NCBI RefSeq assembly: GCF_018334155.1
Contig: NZ_JAGXTP010000001.1
Coordinates: 1,674,001-1,738,000 of the forward strand
From: Devosia litorisediminis
GTDB taxonomy: Bacteria; Pseudomonadota; Alphaproteobacteria; Rhizobiales; Devosiaceae
Length of the DNA stretch: 64,000 nucleotides
Direction: 5' to 3'
The notes under the pieces are model-generated. The model was given only the letters and a program-made list of their open reading frames with translations. It had not been told where the DNA came from and ran no database searches. Positions within the stretch are counted from its first letter, which is position 1; each line of letters starts with the position of its first letter. The position numbers and the translations under genes are program-made. This document shows positions 35,941 through 44,221 of this stretch, one piece after another.

Positions 35941-37268
35941 TACTGGCCACCAATCGCGGTCAGACCGCCCATATAGGGCTGCAGCACGTCCGGCACGCGA
36001 ACAGTGCCATCTTCCTGCTGGTAGTTTTCCAGTACGGCAATCAGGCAGCGGCCAACAGCAGTACCCGAGCCATTCAGGGTATGGACAAAGCGCGGCGCCT
36101 GCTTCTCACCAGCGGGACGATAGCGAGCGTCCATACGGCGTGCCTGGAAGTCACCACACACCGAAACCGACGAAATCTCGCGATAGGCATTCTGGCCCGG
36201 CAGCCACACTTCTAGATCGTAGGTGCGCTTGGCGCCGAAACCGACATCACCGGTGCACAGGTCCATGACCCTGTAATGCAGGCCGAGCTTTTGCAGCACG
36301 GCTTCTGCACAGCCCAGCATGCGCTCATGCTCCTCAATCGAGGTTTCCGGGGTGGTGATGGAGACCATCTCGACCTTGTTGAACTGGTGCTGGCGTAGCA
36401 TGCCGCGCGTATCGCGACCGGCAGATCCGGCTTCGGAACGGAAGCACGGGGTCAGCGCCGTCATGCGCAGCGGCAGTTCGTCTTCGGACAGGATCGCTTC
36501 GCGCACCAGATTGGTCAGCGGCACTTCGGCAGTAGGGATCAGGGCAAGGCGCGAGTCGCCATGCGGGGTGAAGAACAGATCGTCTTCAAACTTGGGCAGC
36601 TGGTTGGTGCCGAACAGCGCTTCGTCGCGCACCAACAGTGGCGGCTGGACTTCAATATACCCATGCTGGGTGGTGTGCAGGTCGAGCATGAACTGGCCCA
36701 GGGCGCGTTCAAGTCGGGCGATCTGGCCCTTGAGCACGACAAACCGGCTACCCGAGAGTTTGGCCGCAGCTTCAAAGTCCATGTCGCGCGCGGCGACGCC
36801 AACCTCGTAATGCTCCTTGGGCGTGAAGCTGAAGCTGGGCTTTGGCGCGCGCTGCCTTGCGGCCGTTTCGGCCGTGCCATTGGCACCAAAATACTCGACA
36901 TTGTCGGTTTCATCGGCGCCATCGGGCACGTCGTCGAACACCAGATTGGGAATGACGGCGAGGGCATCGTGCAGTTCGCGCTCCACGGCGCGCTCATCGG
37001 CTTCACCCTGCGGGATGAATTCCTTGAGCTGGGCTACCTCTGCCATCAGTGCCTGAGCCTTGGCTTCGTCTTTTTGCGCCTTGGCCTGACCAATCTGCTT
37101 GGACAGCGCATTGCGCTGTTCCTGGGCTTCATTGAGACGCTGGATAATCTCGCGCCGCCGATCATCGATGGCGAGCAGTTCAGACGCACTGGCAGAGCCT
37201 CCTTTGCGCCGTGATACGGCAGCGTCGAAGGCTTCGGCGTTGGCTCTGATCCACTTGATATCGAACAT
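35940..37268 (-). CDS. serS: Seryl-tRNA synthetase
   Basis: The 442-residue class II synthetase has an N-terminal coiled-coil arm (about 25-105) that binds the long variable arm of tRNA-Ser. The catalytic domain has motif 2 '[20 protein letters not shown]', then 'QFNKVEMV', and motif 3 '[20 protein letters not shown]'. I chose the ATG at 37268 ('[15 protein letters not shown]', the usual start); a GTG at 37283 with AGAGG six bases upstream is also plausible and would add five residues. It is downstream of tatC and coupled to surE. Confidence 0.97.
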   Translation of the reverse strand: MFDIKWIRANAEAFDAAVSRRKGGSASASELLAIDDRRREIIQRLNEAQEQRNALSKQIGQAKAQKDEAKAQALMAEVAQLKEFIPQGEADERAVERELHDALAVIPNLVFDDVPDGADETDNVEYFGANGTAETAARQRAPKPSFSFTPKEHYEVGVAARDMDFEAAAKLSGSRFVVLKGQIARLERALGQFMLDLHTTQHGYIEVQPPLLVRDEALFGTNQLPKFEDDLFFTPHGDSRLALIPTAEVPLTNLVREAILSEDELPLRMTALTPCFRSEAGSAGRDTRGMLRQHQFNKVEMVSITTPETSIEEHERMLGCAEAVLQKLGLHYRVMDLCTGDVGFGAKRTYDLEVWLPGQNAYREISSVSVCGDFQARRMDARYRPAGEKQAPRFVHTLNGSGTAVGRCLIAVLENYQQEDGTVRVPDVLQPYMGGLTAIGGQ

Positions 37269-37317
37269 GGCTGTTACGGGCACCGCCCGCCTCTGATTGG
37301 TACAGGCTAAAAGCTGG

Positions 37318-37344
37318 CTCGTGGCGCGCCTGCGAGGCCACGAG
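37318..37344 (-). terminator. Hairpin between tatC and serS
   Basis: An eight-base stem CTCGTGGC (37318-37325) pairs with GCCACGAG (37337-37344) across an 11-base loop. On the minus strand it is followed, six bases on, by TTTT. It could be a weak terminator that partly separates serS from the tat genes. Confidence 0.45.
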
Positions 37345-37380
37345 GGATACTACCCCCCCGGCCCCGGACAGGCTGAGGGT

Positions 37381-38199
37381 CTATTCGGACGATGAGCCGG
37401 AGGTTTCCGCTTCCTGCTCGGCCAAAGCCGCGGCACGGCGGCGCTCGACCATCCGTACGGACAAGATCGAGAGTTCGTAGAGCAGGTACATAGGCAGGGC
37501 AAGGCCAAGCTGGGAGATCGGATCGGGCGGGGTGATGAAGGCAGCAAAGGTCACGATTGCCACGATAGCGTAGCGACGGCCCTTCTTGAGCAGTTCAACA
37601 TTGACCAGATCGATCTGCGCCAGCAGCGTCAGCACGACAGGCAGTTGGAAACAGATTCCGAACGCCAGAATGAGCAGCATGGCCAGACCGAGATATTCGC
37701 TGACGCTCGTCAGCATCTCGATATCGTCGGTCTGCATACCGGCAAAGAAGTGCAATGCCATGGGCAGCACGACCAGATAAACCAGCGCCGCACCGGCGAG
37801 GAAGAAGATCGGAGTCGCTACAAGATAAGGGATAAACGCCTTGCGTTCATGCTTGTAGAGGCCGGGCGCCACGAACATGTAAATCTGGCTGGCAACAAAG
37901 GGGAAGCCCAGGAAAATGGCGCCGAACAGGGCGACATTGAGATAGGTGAAGAACAGCTCCTGCGGCGCCGTGAAGATCAGATTGGCGCCCGGTACGGAGC
38001 GCTTATAGGGGATCAGCAGCCACTCGTAGATGGTGCTGGCGAAGATGAAACAGAATGCCATCAACACCACGATCGCGATGGCCGAATAGATCAGCCGCTT
38101 GCGCAGTTCGACCAGATGCTCGAGCAAAGGCGCTTCGCTGCCTGCGAGTTCGTCCGGGGTTTCGGCGCTCTTGTCTTCAATCTGCTTGGGATCGGCCAT
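37381..38199 (-). CDS. tatC: Sec-independent protein translocase TatC
   Basis: The 272-residue protein is the twin-arginine signal receptor of the Tat system. Six transmembrane helices can be followed, and the family elements 'LVELRKRLIYSAIAI', 'FPFVASQIYMFVAPGLYKHERK' and 'FAAFITPPDPISQLGLALP' are present. A soluble N-terminal extension (about 1-25) and an Ala/Glu/Ser C-terminal tail frame the core. It is three bases after tatB, with tatA upstream. Confidence 0.97.
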   Translation of the reverse strand: MADPKQIEDKSAETPDELAGSEAPLLEHLVELRKRLIYSAIAIVVLMAFCFIFASTIYEWLLIPYKRSVPGANLIFTAPQELFFTYLNVALFGAIFLGFPFVASQIYMFVAPGLYKHERKAFIPYLVATPIFFLAGAALVYLVVLPMALHFFAGMQTDDIEMLTSVSEYLGLAMLLILAFGICFQLPVVLTLLAQIDLVNVELLKKGRRYAIVAIVTFAAFITPPDPISQLGLALPMYLLYELSILSVRMVERRRAAALAEQEAETSGSSSE

Positions 38200-38202
38200 G
38201 GT

Positions 38203-39015
38203 CTATTCGTCCCCGGCCTTGGCGGCGGTTTTCGGTGCGGCCTTGGGCGTTGCGGCAGCCCTGGATTTGGCCGGAGCGCGCTTTTTCAGCGCCGACTTGG
38301 CGGGGGTGACGTCGGCGTCAGCCCCGGTCGCGGCAGCCTTAGCTGGCGCAGTCTTTTTAGCTACCGGCGCCGCCTTCTTGGCAGCGGGCTTCCTGGCGGG
38401 TGTCGGCTTTTTAACGTCGGCGGCGGTGTCAGCAACAGCTGGCAGGTCACCGCTGGTCACAGGGCTGGTCGGCGCTGCCTTGGCCTTGGCGGGGGCCTTG
38501 CGGGCCGCTTTTGGCTTTGCTGCAGGCTTGTCAGCGGCCGCCGCAGGCTTATCGGCCTTGGCGGCTGGCTTGCCAAAGGTTGCCGAAGAGGTCTTGGGCG
38601 CCGGGCCGGCAGGCTTGAAACCGGCTTCCCTGGCAATTTCGTCGGCTGTCTTTGGCTTGGCGGGCTCGCTCATGCCAGCCTTGGCCTTGATCTCGTCAAC
38701 GACGCTTTCCGCATCGGGATCGGCTGGCTTGATGACGCCGGACGGCTTGGCGCCAGTCGGCGTCATCGCGTTGAATTCCTTGCGGATTTCATCAGACGTC
38801 TTTTTAAGCGGCGCGGTGATCGAGTTGCGTAGATTGCGCACCTCGTCCAGCCCCGTGGTCTTGTTGATCTCGCGCTGGAACTCAGTACCCATACGCCTGA
38901 TCTGACCCGCGACCTTGCCAATGCGGTTCATCACCACTGGCAGGTCTTTCGGCCCGATCACAATCAACGCCATGACGCCGATCACCAGCATCTCTGTCCA
39001 GCCCAAGCCGAGCAT
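38203..39015 (-). CDS. tatB: Sec-independent protein translocase TatB with long Ala/Lys/Pro tail
   Basis: The protein has 270 residues. The first 60 hold the TatB membrane helix and amphipathic helix ('GWTEMLVIGVMALIVIGPKDLP', conserved Glu8 and the GPKDLP hinge, split here by position). The remaining 200 residues are a low-complexity Ala/Lys/Pro/Thr tail with repeated 'KPAAK' and 'PAKA' elements, much longer than in E. coli TatB (171 residues in total) and reminiscent of histone-H1-like sequences. Long TatB tails do occur in alphaproteobacteria. With TatC it recognises twin-arginine signals. Confidence 0.95.
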   Translation of the reverse strand: MLGLGWTEMLVIGVMALIVIGPKDLPVVMNRIGKVAGQIRRMGTEFQREINKTTGLDEVRNLRNSITAPLKKTSDEIRKEFNAMTPTGAKPSGVIKPADPDAESVVDEIKAKAGMSEPAKPKTADEIAREAGFKPAGPAPKTSSATFGKPAAKADKPAAAADKPAAKPKAARKAPAKAKAAPTSPVTSGDLPAVADTAADVKKPTPARKPAAKKAAPVAKKTAPAKAAATGADADVTPAKSALKKRAPAKSRAAATPKAAPKTAAKAGDE

Positions 39016-39058
39016 AGTCTTTATTCCTCAAAGCAAAGGCGCGACGGTCAGGAACGTC

Positions 39059-39265
39059 CTAGACGTCCTTTTTTTCAGGCTGAGCAGTCTCAGTGGTCGT
39101 CGCGACACGCTCAACAGGCTTGTCGTCGTCATCCTTCATGCCCTTCTGGAAGGCTTTGATGCCCGAGGCAACTTCACCCATCATGCCGGAGATCTTGCCG
39201 CGACCAAACAGCAGGATCACGACGACGGCAACAACGAGAATACCCCAAATTCCTGGCGCGTGCAT
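39059..39265 (-). CDS. tatA: Sec-independent protein translocase TatA
   Basis: The 68-residue pore-forming subunit has an N-terminal helix '[20 protein letters not shown]' with the FGRGKI hinge, an amphipathic helix '[19 protein letters not shown]' and an acidic DDDDKP stretch. AGGGAG lies six bases before the ATG at 39265, which I prefer over an upstream TTG at 39271. It leads the tatABC set on the minus strand. Confidence 0.95.
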   Translation of the reverse strand: MHAPGIWGILVVAVVVILLFGRGKISGMMGEVASGIKAFQKGMKDDDDKPVERVATTTETAQPEKKDV

Positions 39266-39327
39266 TTTCAACTCCCTAAAACTTTTTCAGAACGCGTTAC
39301 ACGCGAAGATATAGGCCAGAAATAGGT

Positions 39328-40422
39328 TCAAACGCGGGGAAACACAAGAACGTGTTCCGGGTTAAGGGTCACGAAGACGTCGTGACCGACGGCTAATGCG
39401 GCACTGGCGGGCTGGCGAACACCCAATGGGATGTCGAGGCCGGCGACTTTGACTTCGCAGATGTCCTCGCCGATTGCATCGCGCTTGCTGGTGATGCGAC
39501 CCGGGGTGCCCGGCCCCGACTGGCGAATACGCGCACCTCCGGCGGGCCGGATGGCGATGGTGACATGACTGCCGTCGATCAGGCCGGGCGTGGCGACGTC
39601 GCCCAGCGGCGTCTGGACCTGTTCATTTTGCACCACGCACTCAATTTCGCTGAGCGGCGAAAAGAAGCGCGCGGCGCTCAAATCCACCGGATTGCGGTAG
39701 ATTTCGGCCGCTGTACCGATCTGGGCGATGCGGCCCTGGCGCAGCAGCGCGACGCGGTCGCCCAACACCATGGCCTCTTCGGGATCATGGGTGACGATCA
39801 GGCTGGTAACATTGGTTTCGCGCAGAACGGCCAGAGTTTCCTCGCGCACGGTTTCACGCAGTCGGGCGTCCAGGCTGGAGAATGGCTCGTCGAGCAGTAG
39901 CACGCCGGGACGCGGGGCGACGCTGCGTGCCAGGGCCAGACGCTGCTGCTGGCCACCTGAAAGCATGTGGGGATAATCTGCTTCACGATCGCCCAGACCG
40001 ACGCGGCGCAGTGCAGCGCGGGCTTGCCCCAGTGCGGCATCACGCCCCAGGCGGCGCAGGCCAAACAGAACGTTCTGCAGCACCGTCAGGTGCGGAAACA
40101 GCGCAAAATCTTGAAACATCAGGCCAACACCACGTCGATCCGCTGGCACGGTGATGCCGGGCGCAGAGACGGTTTCGCCGTTAATGCGGACGGCACCGGC
40201 GTGAATTGGCTGGATGCCGGCGGCTACGCGCAGCGCGGTAGACTTGCCGGAGCCCGATTCGCCGAGCAGGCAGACGATCTCGCCGGGGCGCATGGTGAGG
40301 CTGAACTGGTTGAGCACCGCCCTGCCCCCAAGGCGGACGTCAACGGCATCAAATTCGAGGGTGGCGGCGAAGCTGACACCAGTGGTGCCGCGCGTTCCCC
40401 AGCCTGCAAGTTCTTCAGTCAT
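39328..40422 (-). CDS. ABC transporter ATP-binding protein, FbpC/PotA-like, without a permease nearby
   Basis: The 364-residue ABC ATPase has Walker A 'GESGSGKST', Q-loop 'MFQDFALFPHL', signature 'LSGGQQQRLALARS', Walker B 'VLLLDEPFSSLD' and switch His in 'LIVTHDPEEAM'. A TOBE-like C-terminal domain follows after residue 270. It groups by appearance with ATPases of iron(III), spermidine/putrescine or sulfate importers (CUT1/FbpC class). No permease or binding protein lies next to it. Its start overlaps the scpB stop by one base (TGATG), so it is cotranscribed with scpA-scpB, an unusual setting. Confidence 0.92.
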   Translation of the reverse strand: MTEELAGWGTRGTTGVSFAATLEFDAVDVRLGGRAVLNQFSLTMRPGEIVCLLGESGSGKSTALRVAAGIQPIHAGAVRINGETVSAPGITVPADRRGVGLMFQDFALFPHLTVLQNVLFGLRRLGRDAALGQARAALRRVGLGDREADYPHMLSGGQQQRLALARSVAPRPGVLLLDEPFSSLDARLRETVREETLAVLRETNVTSLIVTHDPEEAMVLGDRVALLRQGRIAQIGTAAEIYRNPVDLSAARFFSPLSEIECVVQNEQVQTPLGDVATPGLIDGSHVTIAIRPAGGARIRQSGPGTPGRITSKRDAIGEDICEVKVAGLDIPLGVRQPASAALAVGHDVFVTLNPEHVLVFPRV

Positions 40423-41078
40423 CAGGCGTTTTCGTCCTCGCCGTCGAGATCGTCGGGGTCCAGTGGATCCTCGTCATCGCGCAGTGCGCCGTCAAAGGGA
40501 AGCGGGATCTGCATGGTGGACGGCAAACGCCCCGACAACAGGCCGGCGCCCTTGAGCTCGTCGAGGCCCGGAAGATCGCTCAGGCTTTCGAGCCCGAAGT
40601 GATCGAGAAAAGCGTCGGTGGTACCGTAGGTTACCGGGCGCCCGGGGGTCCGGCGCCGGCCGCGCATGCGGATCCAGCCGGCCTCCATCAACAAATCAAT
40701 GGTGCCCTTGCCCGTGGCGACACCGCGGACCTCCTCGATCTCCGCCCGGGTTGTGGGCTGGTGGTAGGCGATGATGGAGAGGGTTTCGAGCGCGGCGCGG
40801 GAAAGCGGGCGGGTTTCGTTTTCCTCACGACGCAGCAGAAACCCAAGATCTTCGGCGGTGCGGAAGGCCCATTTGTCGCCGCGCTGCACCAGATTGACGC
40901 CGCGACCGGCATAGCGCTGCTGCAGGGTGATGAGCAGGTTAGCAATGTCGGCGCCTTCCCCCACATAGGCTAACAGACTGTGCACATCGAGCGGCTCAAC
41001 AGAGGCGAAAAGTACCGCTTCGAGCACGCGTAAATTGCGCTCGTTGACCTGGCTGGGTTCGTCTGGATGGTCGTTCAC
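40422..41078 (-). CDS. scpB: Segregation and condensation protein B
   Basis: The 218-residue kleisin-interacting subunit of the SMC-ScpAB condensin has two winged-helix domains. Recognisable parts are 'NLRVLEAVLFASVEPLDV', 'RPLSRAALETLSIIAYHQPTTRAEIEEVRGV' (read in pieces) and 'GRRRTPGRPVTYGTTDAFLDHFGL'. The C-terminus is acidic. It overlaps scpA by four bases and the downstream ABC gene by one, so all three form one transcription unit. Confidence 0.96.
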   Translation of the reverse strand: MNDHPDEPSQVNERNLRVLEAVLFASVEPLDVHSLLAYVGEGADIANLLITLQQRYAGRGVNLVQRGDKWAFRTAEDLGFLLRREENETRPLSRAALETLSIIAYHQPTTRAEIEEVRGVATGKGTIDLLMEAGWIRMRGRRRTPGRPVTYGTTDAFLDHFGLESLSDLPGLDELKGAGLLSGRLPSTMQIPLPFDGALRDDEDPLDPDDLDGEDENA

Positions 41079-41863
41079 GTGTCCTCGCCCCGGTGACGTC
41101 GGACAAAAAGCGGCCCAAAGGTCTGGGTCTGCCGGATATCGATCTGGCCCTGGCGCACCAGTTCGAGACTGGAAGCAAAGGTCGAGGCGCGAATGGTGGC
41201 GCGTTCGGCGGGCGTGGCCAGATAGTCGATCAGATAGGTATCCATCGGCACCCAGTCAAAACTATCACCGATCAGGCGCTGGAGGATATCGCGGGCGTCC
41301 TGCAGTGACCAGACCGTGCGCTGGATGGGCGCGTAATCGGTTACCACGCCCTTTTCACGCTGGGTGGAATAGGCCTTGAGCAGATCGTAGAGCGAGGCTT
41401 CCCACAGGCTGCGGGTCTTGATCTCGATGGGTTCGGGCATGCCGCGCGCATAGACCTGAAAACCCAGACGGGGACGGTTCATCAACTGGCTGGCAGCGGC
41501 ACGCATGGCCTCAAGACGCTTGAGACGGAACTGCAGCATGGCGGCGAGCATCTCGCCGGAGGGCTCATCATCAGAAGCGCTTTGCGGCACCATCAGGCGG
41601 CTTTTGAGGTAGGCCAGCCAGGCGGCCATCACCAGATAGTCGGCAGCGACCTCAATGCGCTTCTCGCGCACCTTTTCGATGAAGCGCAGATATTGCTTAG
41701 CCAGCGCCAGAACAGAGATGGAGGCAAGGTCCACCTTCTGGCGGCGGGCCAGATCGAGCAAGAGGTCAAGCGGCCCCTCATAGCCATCGACATCGACATA
41801 CATGACGTCGTCATCAGCAGGCGGGGCCGGCGTATCAAACCAGTCGGTCTGGGCGGTGGTCAT
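41075..41863 (-). CDS. scpA: Segregation and condensation protein A
   Basis: The 262-residue kleisin bridges the heads of SMC dimers. The family elements 'YEGPLDLLLDLARRQKVDLASISVL' (read in pieces), 'ADYLVMAAWLAYLKSRLMVP' and the C-terminal winged helix ending 'LELVRQGQIDIRQTQTFGPL' are present. I chose the ATG at 41863 and not the TTG three bases earlier. It is first in the scpA-scpB-ABC unit; nagZ, often found just upstream of scpA in this order, is missing. Confidence 0.96.
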   Translation of the reverse strand: MTTAQTDWFDTPAPPADDDVMYVDVDGYEGPLDLLLDLARRQKVDLASISVLALAKQYLRFIEKVREKRIEVAADYLVMAAWLAYLKSRLMVPQSASDDEPSGEMLAAMLQFRLKRLEAMRAAASQLMNRPRLGFQVYARGMPEPIEIKTRSLWEASLYDLLKAYSTQREKGVVTDYAPIQRTVWSLQDARDILQRLIGDSFDWVPMDTYLIDYLATPAERATIRASTFASSLELVRQGQIDIRQTQTFGPLFVRRHRGEDT

Positions 41864-41950
41864 CAAAGCATGCCGGGCTGCGGAAACATCGCGTCATCCT
41901 TGGCCGCTGACCGGGCGAGCGTCAAGCGTGGCAGGGGCGCCGCAACACCC

Positions 41951-44122
41951 CTAAAGGGTGAAGCAGTCGCCGCCCGCTGCCTTGACGTTGGTGCAGATCA
42001 TATTGGCCTGTTCAATCGAGTTGGCCGGCACGCGCACGCGGTAGTAGATGCCCTTGACGCCCAGATCTACACGCTGGACTTCCAGATTGGCTCCACCAAA
42101 CAGCGGGCCATAACGGGTGACCATGTTCTGGGCCGACTGGCGGGCATCGGCTTCGCTGCGCTGCGAGGCCAACTGCACATAGGCGGGCGCCGTGTCTGCC
42201 AGAGCGGGAACCTCGGTGGCACCGGGAATGCTCAGGGAAGGTTCAGCCGCCGGAGCAATCGGTGTTGCCTGCACGGCTGTGGCCTGTGTGGCCACCGGCA
42301 GGGTCAGGCCGGGAGGACGGATGCGGGGCACGACAGCGGTCTTGCCGGCAATCGGATTGCCCTGGGTATCAACAGCAGGGACGGTCGAGCCGGGTTCAAC
42401 CGGTGTTACTGTAGCCGCAGGTGCTGTTTCGGCTGGTGTCGGTGTGGCGGGTTCGACATTAGCCAGAAGCTCAGGCGTTGCTGTTTCAGCGCCGGGGACT
42501 GCTGGCACATTGGGTCGGTCAACGGGCAGAATGGCACTGCCAGCCACACTATCGTCGCCGCTGACAATGGTGCCATCGGGACGAACCTTGACCGTGCGTA
42601 CCTTGCGGTTTGCCAGTCCCTCTTCGCTCAAATCGGTCGGTACCGCAGCCACCTGCGTGACCTCGTTGACGTCGGCCTGATCGCGCGAGACCAATTGCTC
42701 GTCTGCGCCAGCGGAGACGCCATCCATCTCGTTAAAGACAATGGACTGCGCGCCAGCATCATCCTCGGCTGAAGCGGCAGGCGCCACTTCCTTGACCGGG
42801 CTCTCATCAGCCACCAGCAGCGGTGCCGGACCTTCTTCGCGACCGCCCAAACCCAGAACCCAGTACAGGCCAAAGCCAGCGGCCAGAAGCAGTGTGATGG
42901 CGACCAACGGCCCAGCGAGGGCGCGCGAAATGCCCGCACCAGCACGCTGCCGCGGAGCAGCTGCATAGGCTTCGGACTCAAATTCTTCAGTTTCGGGGGC
43001 GTTGACCCAGCCGACCTTGGCACCCGTGGCTTGCGCGGCTGCAAAAATGGTCTGATCGGCCGCTGACATATCCTGGGCATGGTCAACCGACGGCGTCGGC
43101 GTGGCCAGGCTGCGCAATGCCGGACTTGGTACCGGCCTTGCTGGCTTGGCAGCCGGTTCAACCGGCGCAGCGACGGGCGCGACCGCAATGGCCTCCGGCT
43201 CGGGTGCCGGGGCTGGATTGGCCTGCGCATCATCTTCGGGCAGATCAAATTCGACCCGCATTGCCCGACCAATCAGGCTTTCGATTTCGTCGATCGGGTC
43301 GAGGCCGACAGCATCATCAGCAGACGGCGCCGGTGGCGCAACAACAGCGGGCTCGGCAGATTGTGGCAGCACCTGATGGGCCTGGACCGGCTCGGCCTTG
43401 GGCGCTGGTGCGGCAACGGGTGCAGGATTGGCTGCTGGCGCGGTGCGGCCTGCTGAGGAGCCCAGACCGAATACTGGTGGCACCTTGAAGCGATCATTAT
43501 CGGTGCGCGGTGCGCCGATGCTCTCGCGGCTCTGACCACCCAGGCTGGCGGCGACAGAGGCACTCATCAATGCGGGGCCCGTGCTTGGTGCAGGCGCCGC
43601 AGTGGGAACTGCTGGCGCAGGCTCGGCCGGTTGCGGCTGCGGCGCAGGACCGGGATCGGCTGCCAGCTCGGCTGAAATCAGATCGGCAATACTGTCATGT
43701 TCGTCAGTGTGCGGCGCCGGGGCCGCCTGCTCGGGTGCGGCAGGCTGGGCTGGAGCATCCTCGACGCCGGTGGCAGGCATATCCTCGGAACGGAAATCGA
43801 AGTCGAAGTGGAACGGCACATGTTCGGGCTCAGCAGGTGTCGCGACTGGCTGAGGTGACGATGGCTGATCTGGCGCCACACTGGCGGCATTCCGGGGCTT
43901 TGCGGGTTCAGCAGCCGTCGCGGAAAATGAGCGCAGAAACTCTGCCGGCCCCTTGGCTGCAGCCTTGGGGTCGCTATCGCCGGGAATACGCACGGGCATG
44001 ACGGGAGCGGGCTGAGCCGGCGAACCAGAGACTGGTCCCTGACGGTCATCCTGCGCATCCTGCGCCATCAGCTTTGCGAGTTCCGCGATCAGGTCGTCTG
44101 CGGCTTCGGATTGTCCGGCCAT
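41951..44122 (-). CDS. Large SPOR-domain protein with one membrane helix
   Basis: The 723-residue protein has a cytoplasmic N-terminal region of about 400 residues, rich in Pro, Ala and Glu and probably disordered, one transmembrane helix near 405-428 ('LVAITLLLAAGFGLYWVLGL') and a periplasmic Pro/Ala/Thr linker. A C-terminal SPOR domain (about 645-723) has 'YVQLASQRSEADARQSAQNM' and 'YYRVRVPANSIEQANMIC'. SPOR domains bind denuded glycan strands at division sites, so a role in septal peptidoglycan is likely. The position next to argS is conserved in Hyphomicrobiales. Confidence 0.92.
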   Translation of the reverse strand: MAGQSEAADDLIAELAKLMAQDAQDDRQGPVSGSPAQPAPVMPVRIPGDSDPKAAAKGPAEFLRSFSATAAEPAKPRNAASVAPDQPSSPQPVATPAEPEHVPFHFDFDFRSEDMPATGVEDAPAQPAAPEQAAPAPHTDEHDSIADLISAELAADPGPAPQPQPAEPAPAVPTAAPAPSTGPALMSASVAASLGGQSRESIGAPRTDNDRFKVPPVFGLGSSAGRTAPAANPAPVAAPAPKAEPVQAHQVLPQSAEPAVVAPPAPSADDAVGLDPIDEIESLIGRAMRVEFDLPEDDAQANPAPAPEPEAIAVAPVAAPVEPAAKPARPVPSPALRSLATPTPSVDHAQDMSAADQTIFAAAQATGAKVGWVNAPETEEFESEAYAAAPRQRAGAGISRALAGPLVAITLLLAAGFGLYWVLGLGGREEGPAPLLVADESPVKEVAPAASAEDDAGAQSIVFNEMDGVSAGADEQLVSRDQADVNEVTQVAAVPTDLSEEGLANRKVRTVKVRPDGTIVSGDDSVAGSAILPVDRPNVPAVPGAETATPELLANVEPATPTPAETAPAATVTPVEPGSTVPAVDTQGNPIAGKTAVVPRIRPPGLTLPVATQATAVQATPIAPAAEPSLSIPGATEVPALADTAPAYVQLASQRSEADARQSAQNMVTRYGPLFGGANLEVQRVDLGVKGIYYRVRVPANSIEQANMICTNVKAAGGDCFTL

Positions 44123-44221
44123 TCGCTACGATTTCGCTAGCATAAAGCAGCGCCTCTAGGTTCCTGCAACGGCGCCCAAAGCGGGCTAATTTGCGCGACT
44201 CAACACAGTATTACGCCCGAA

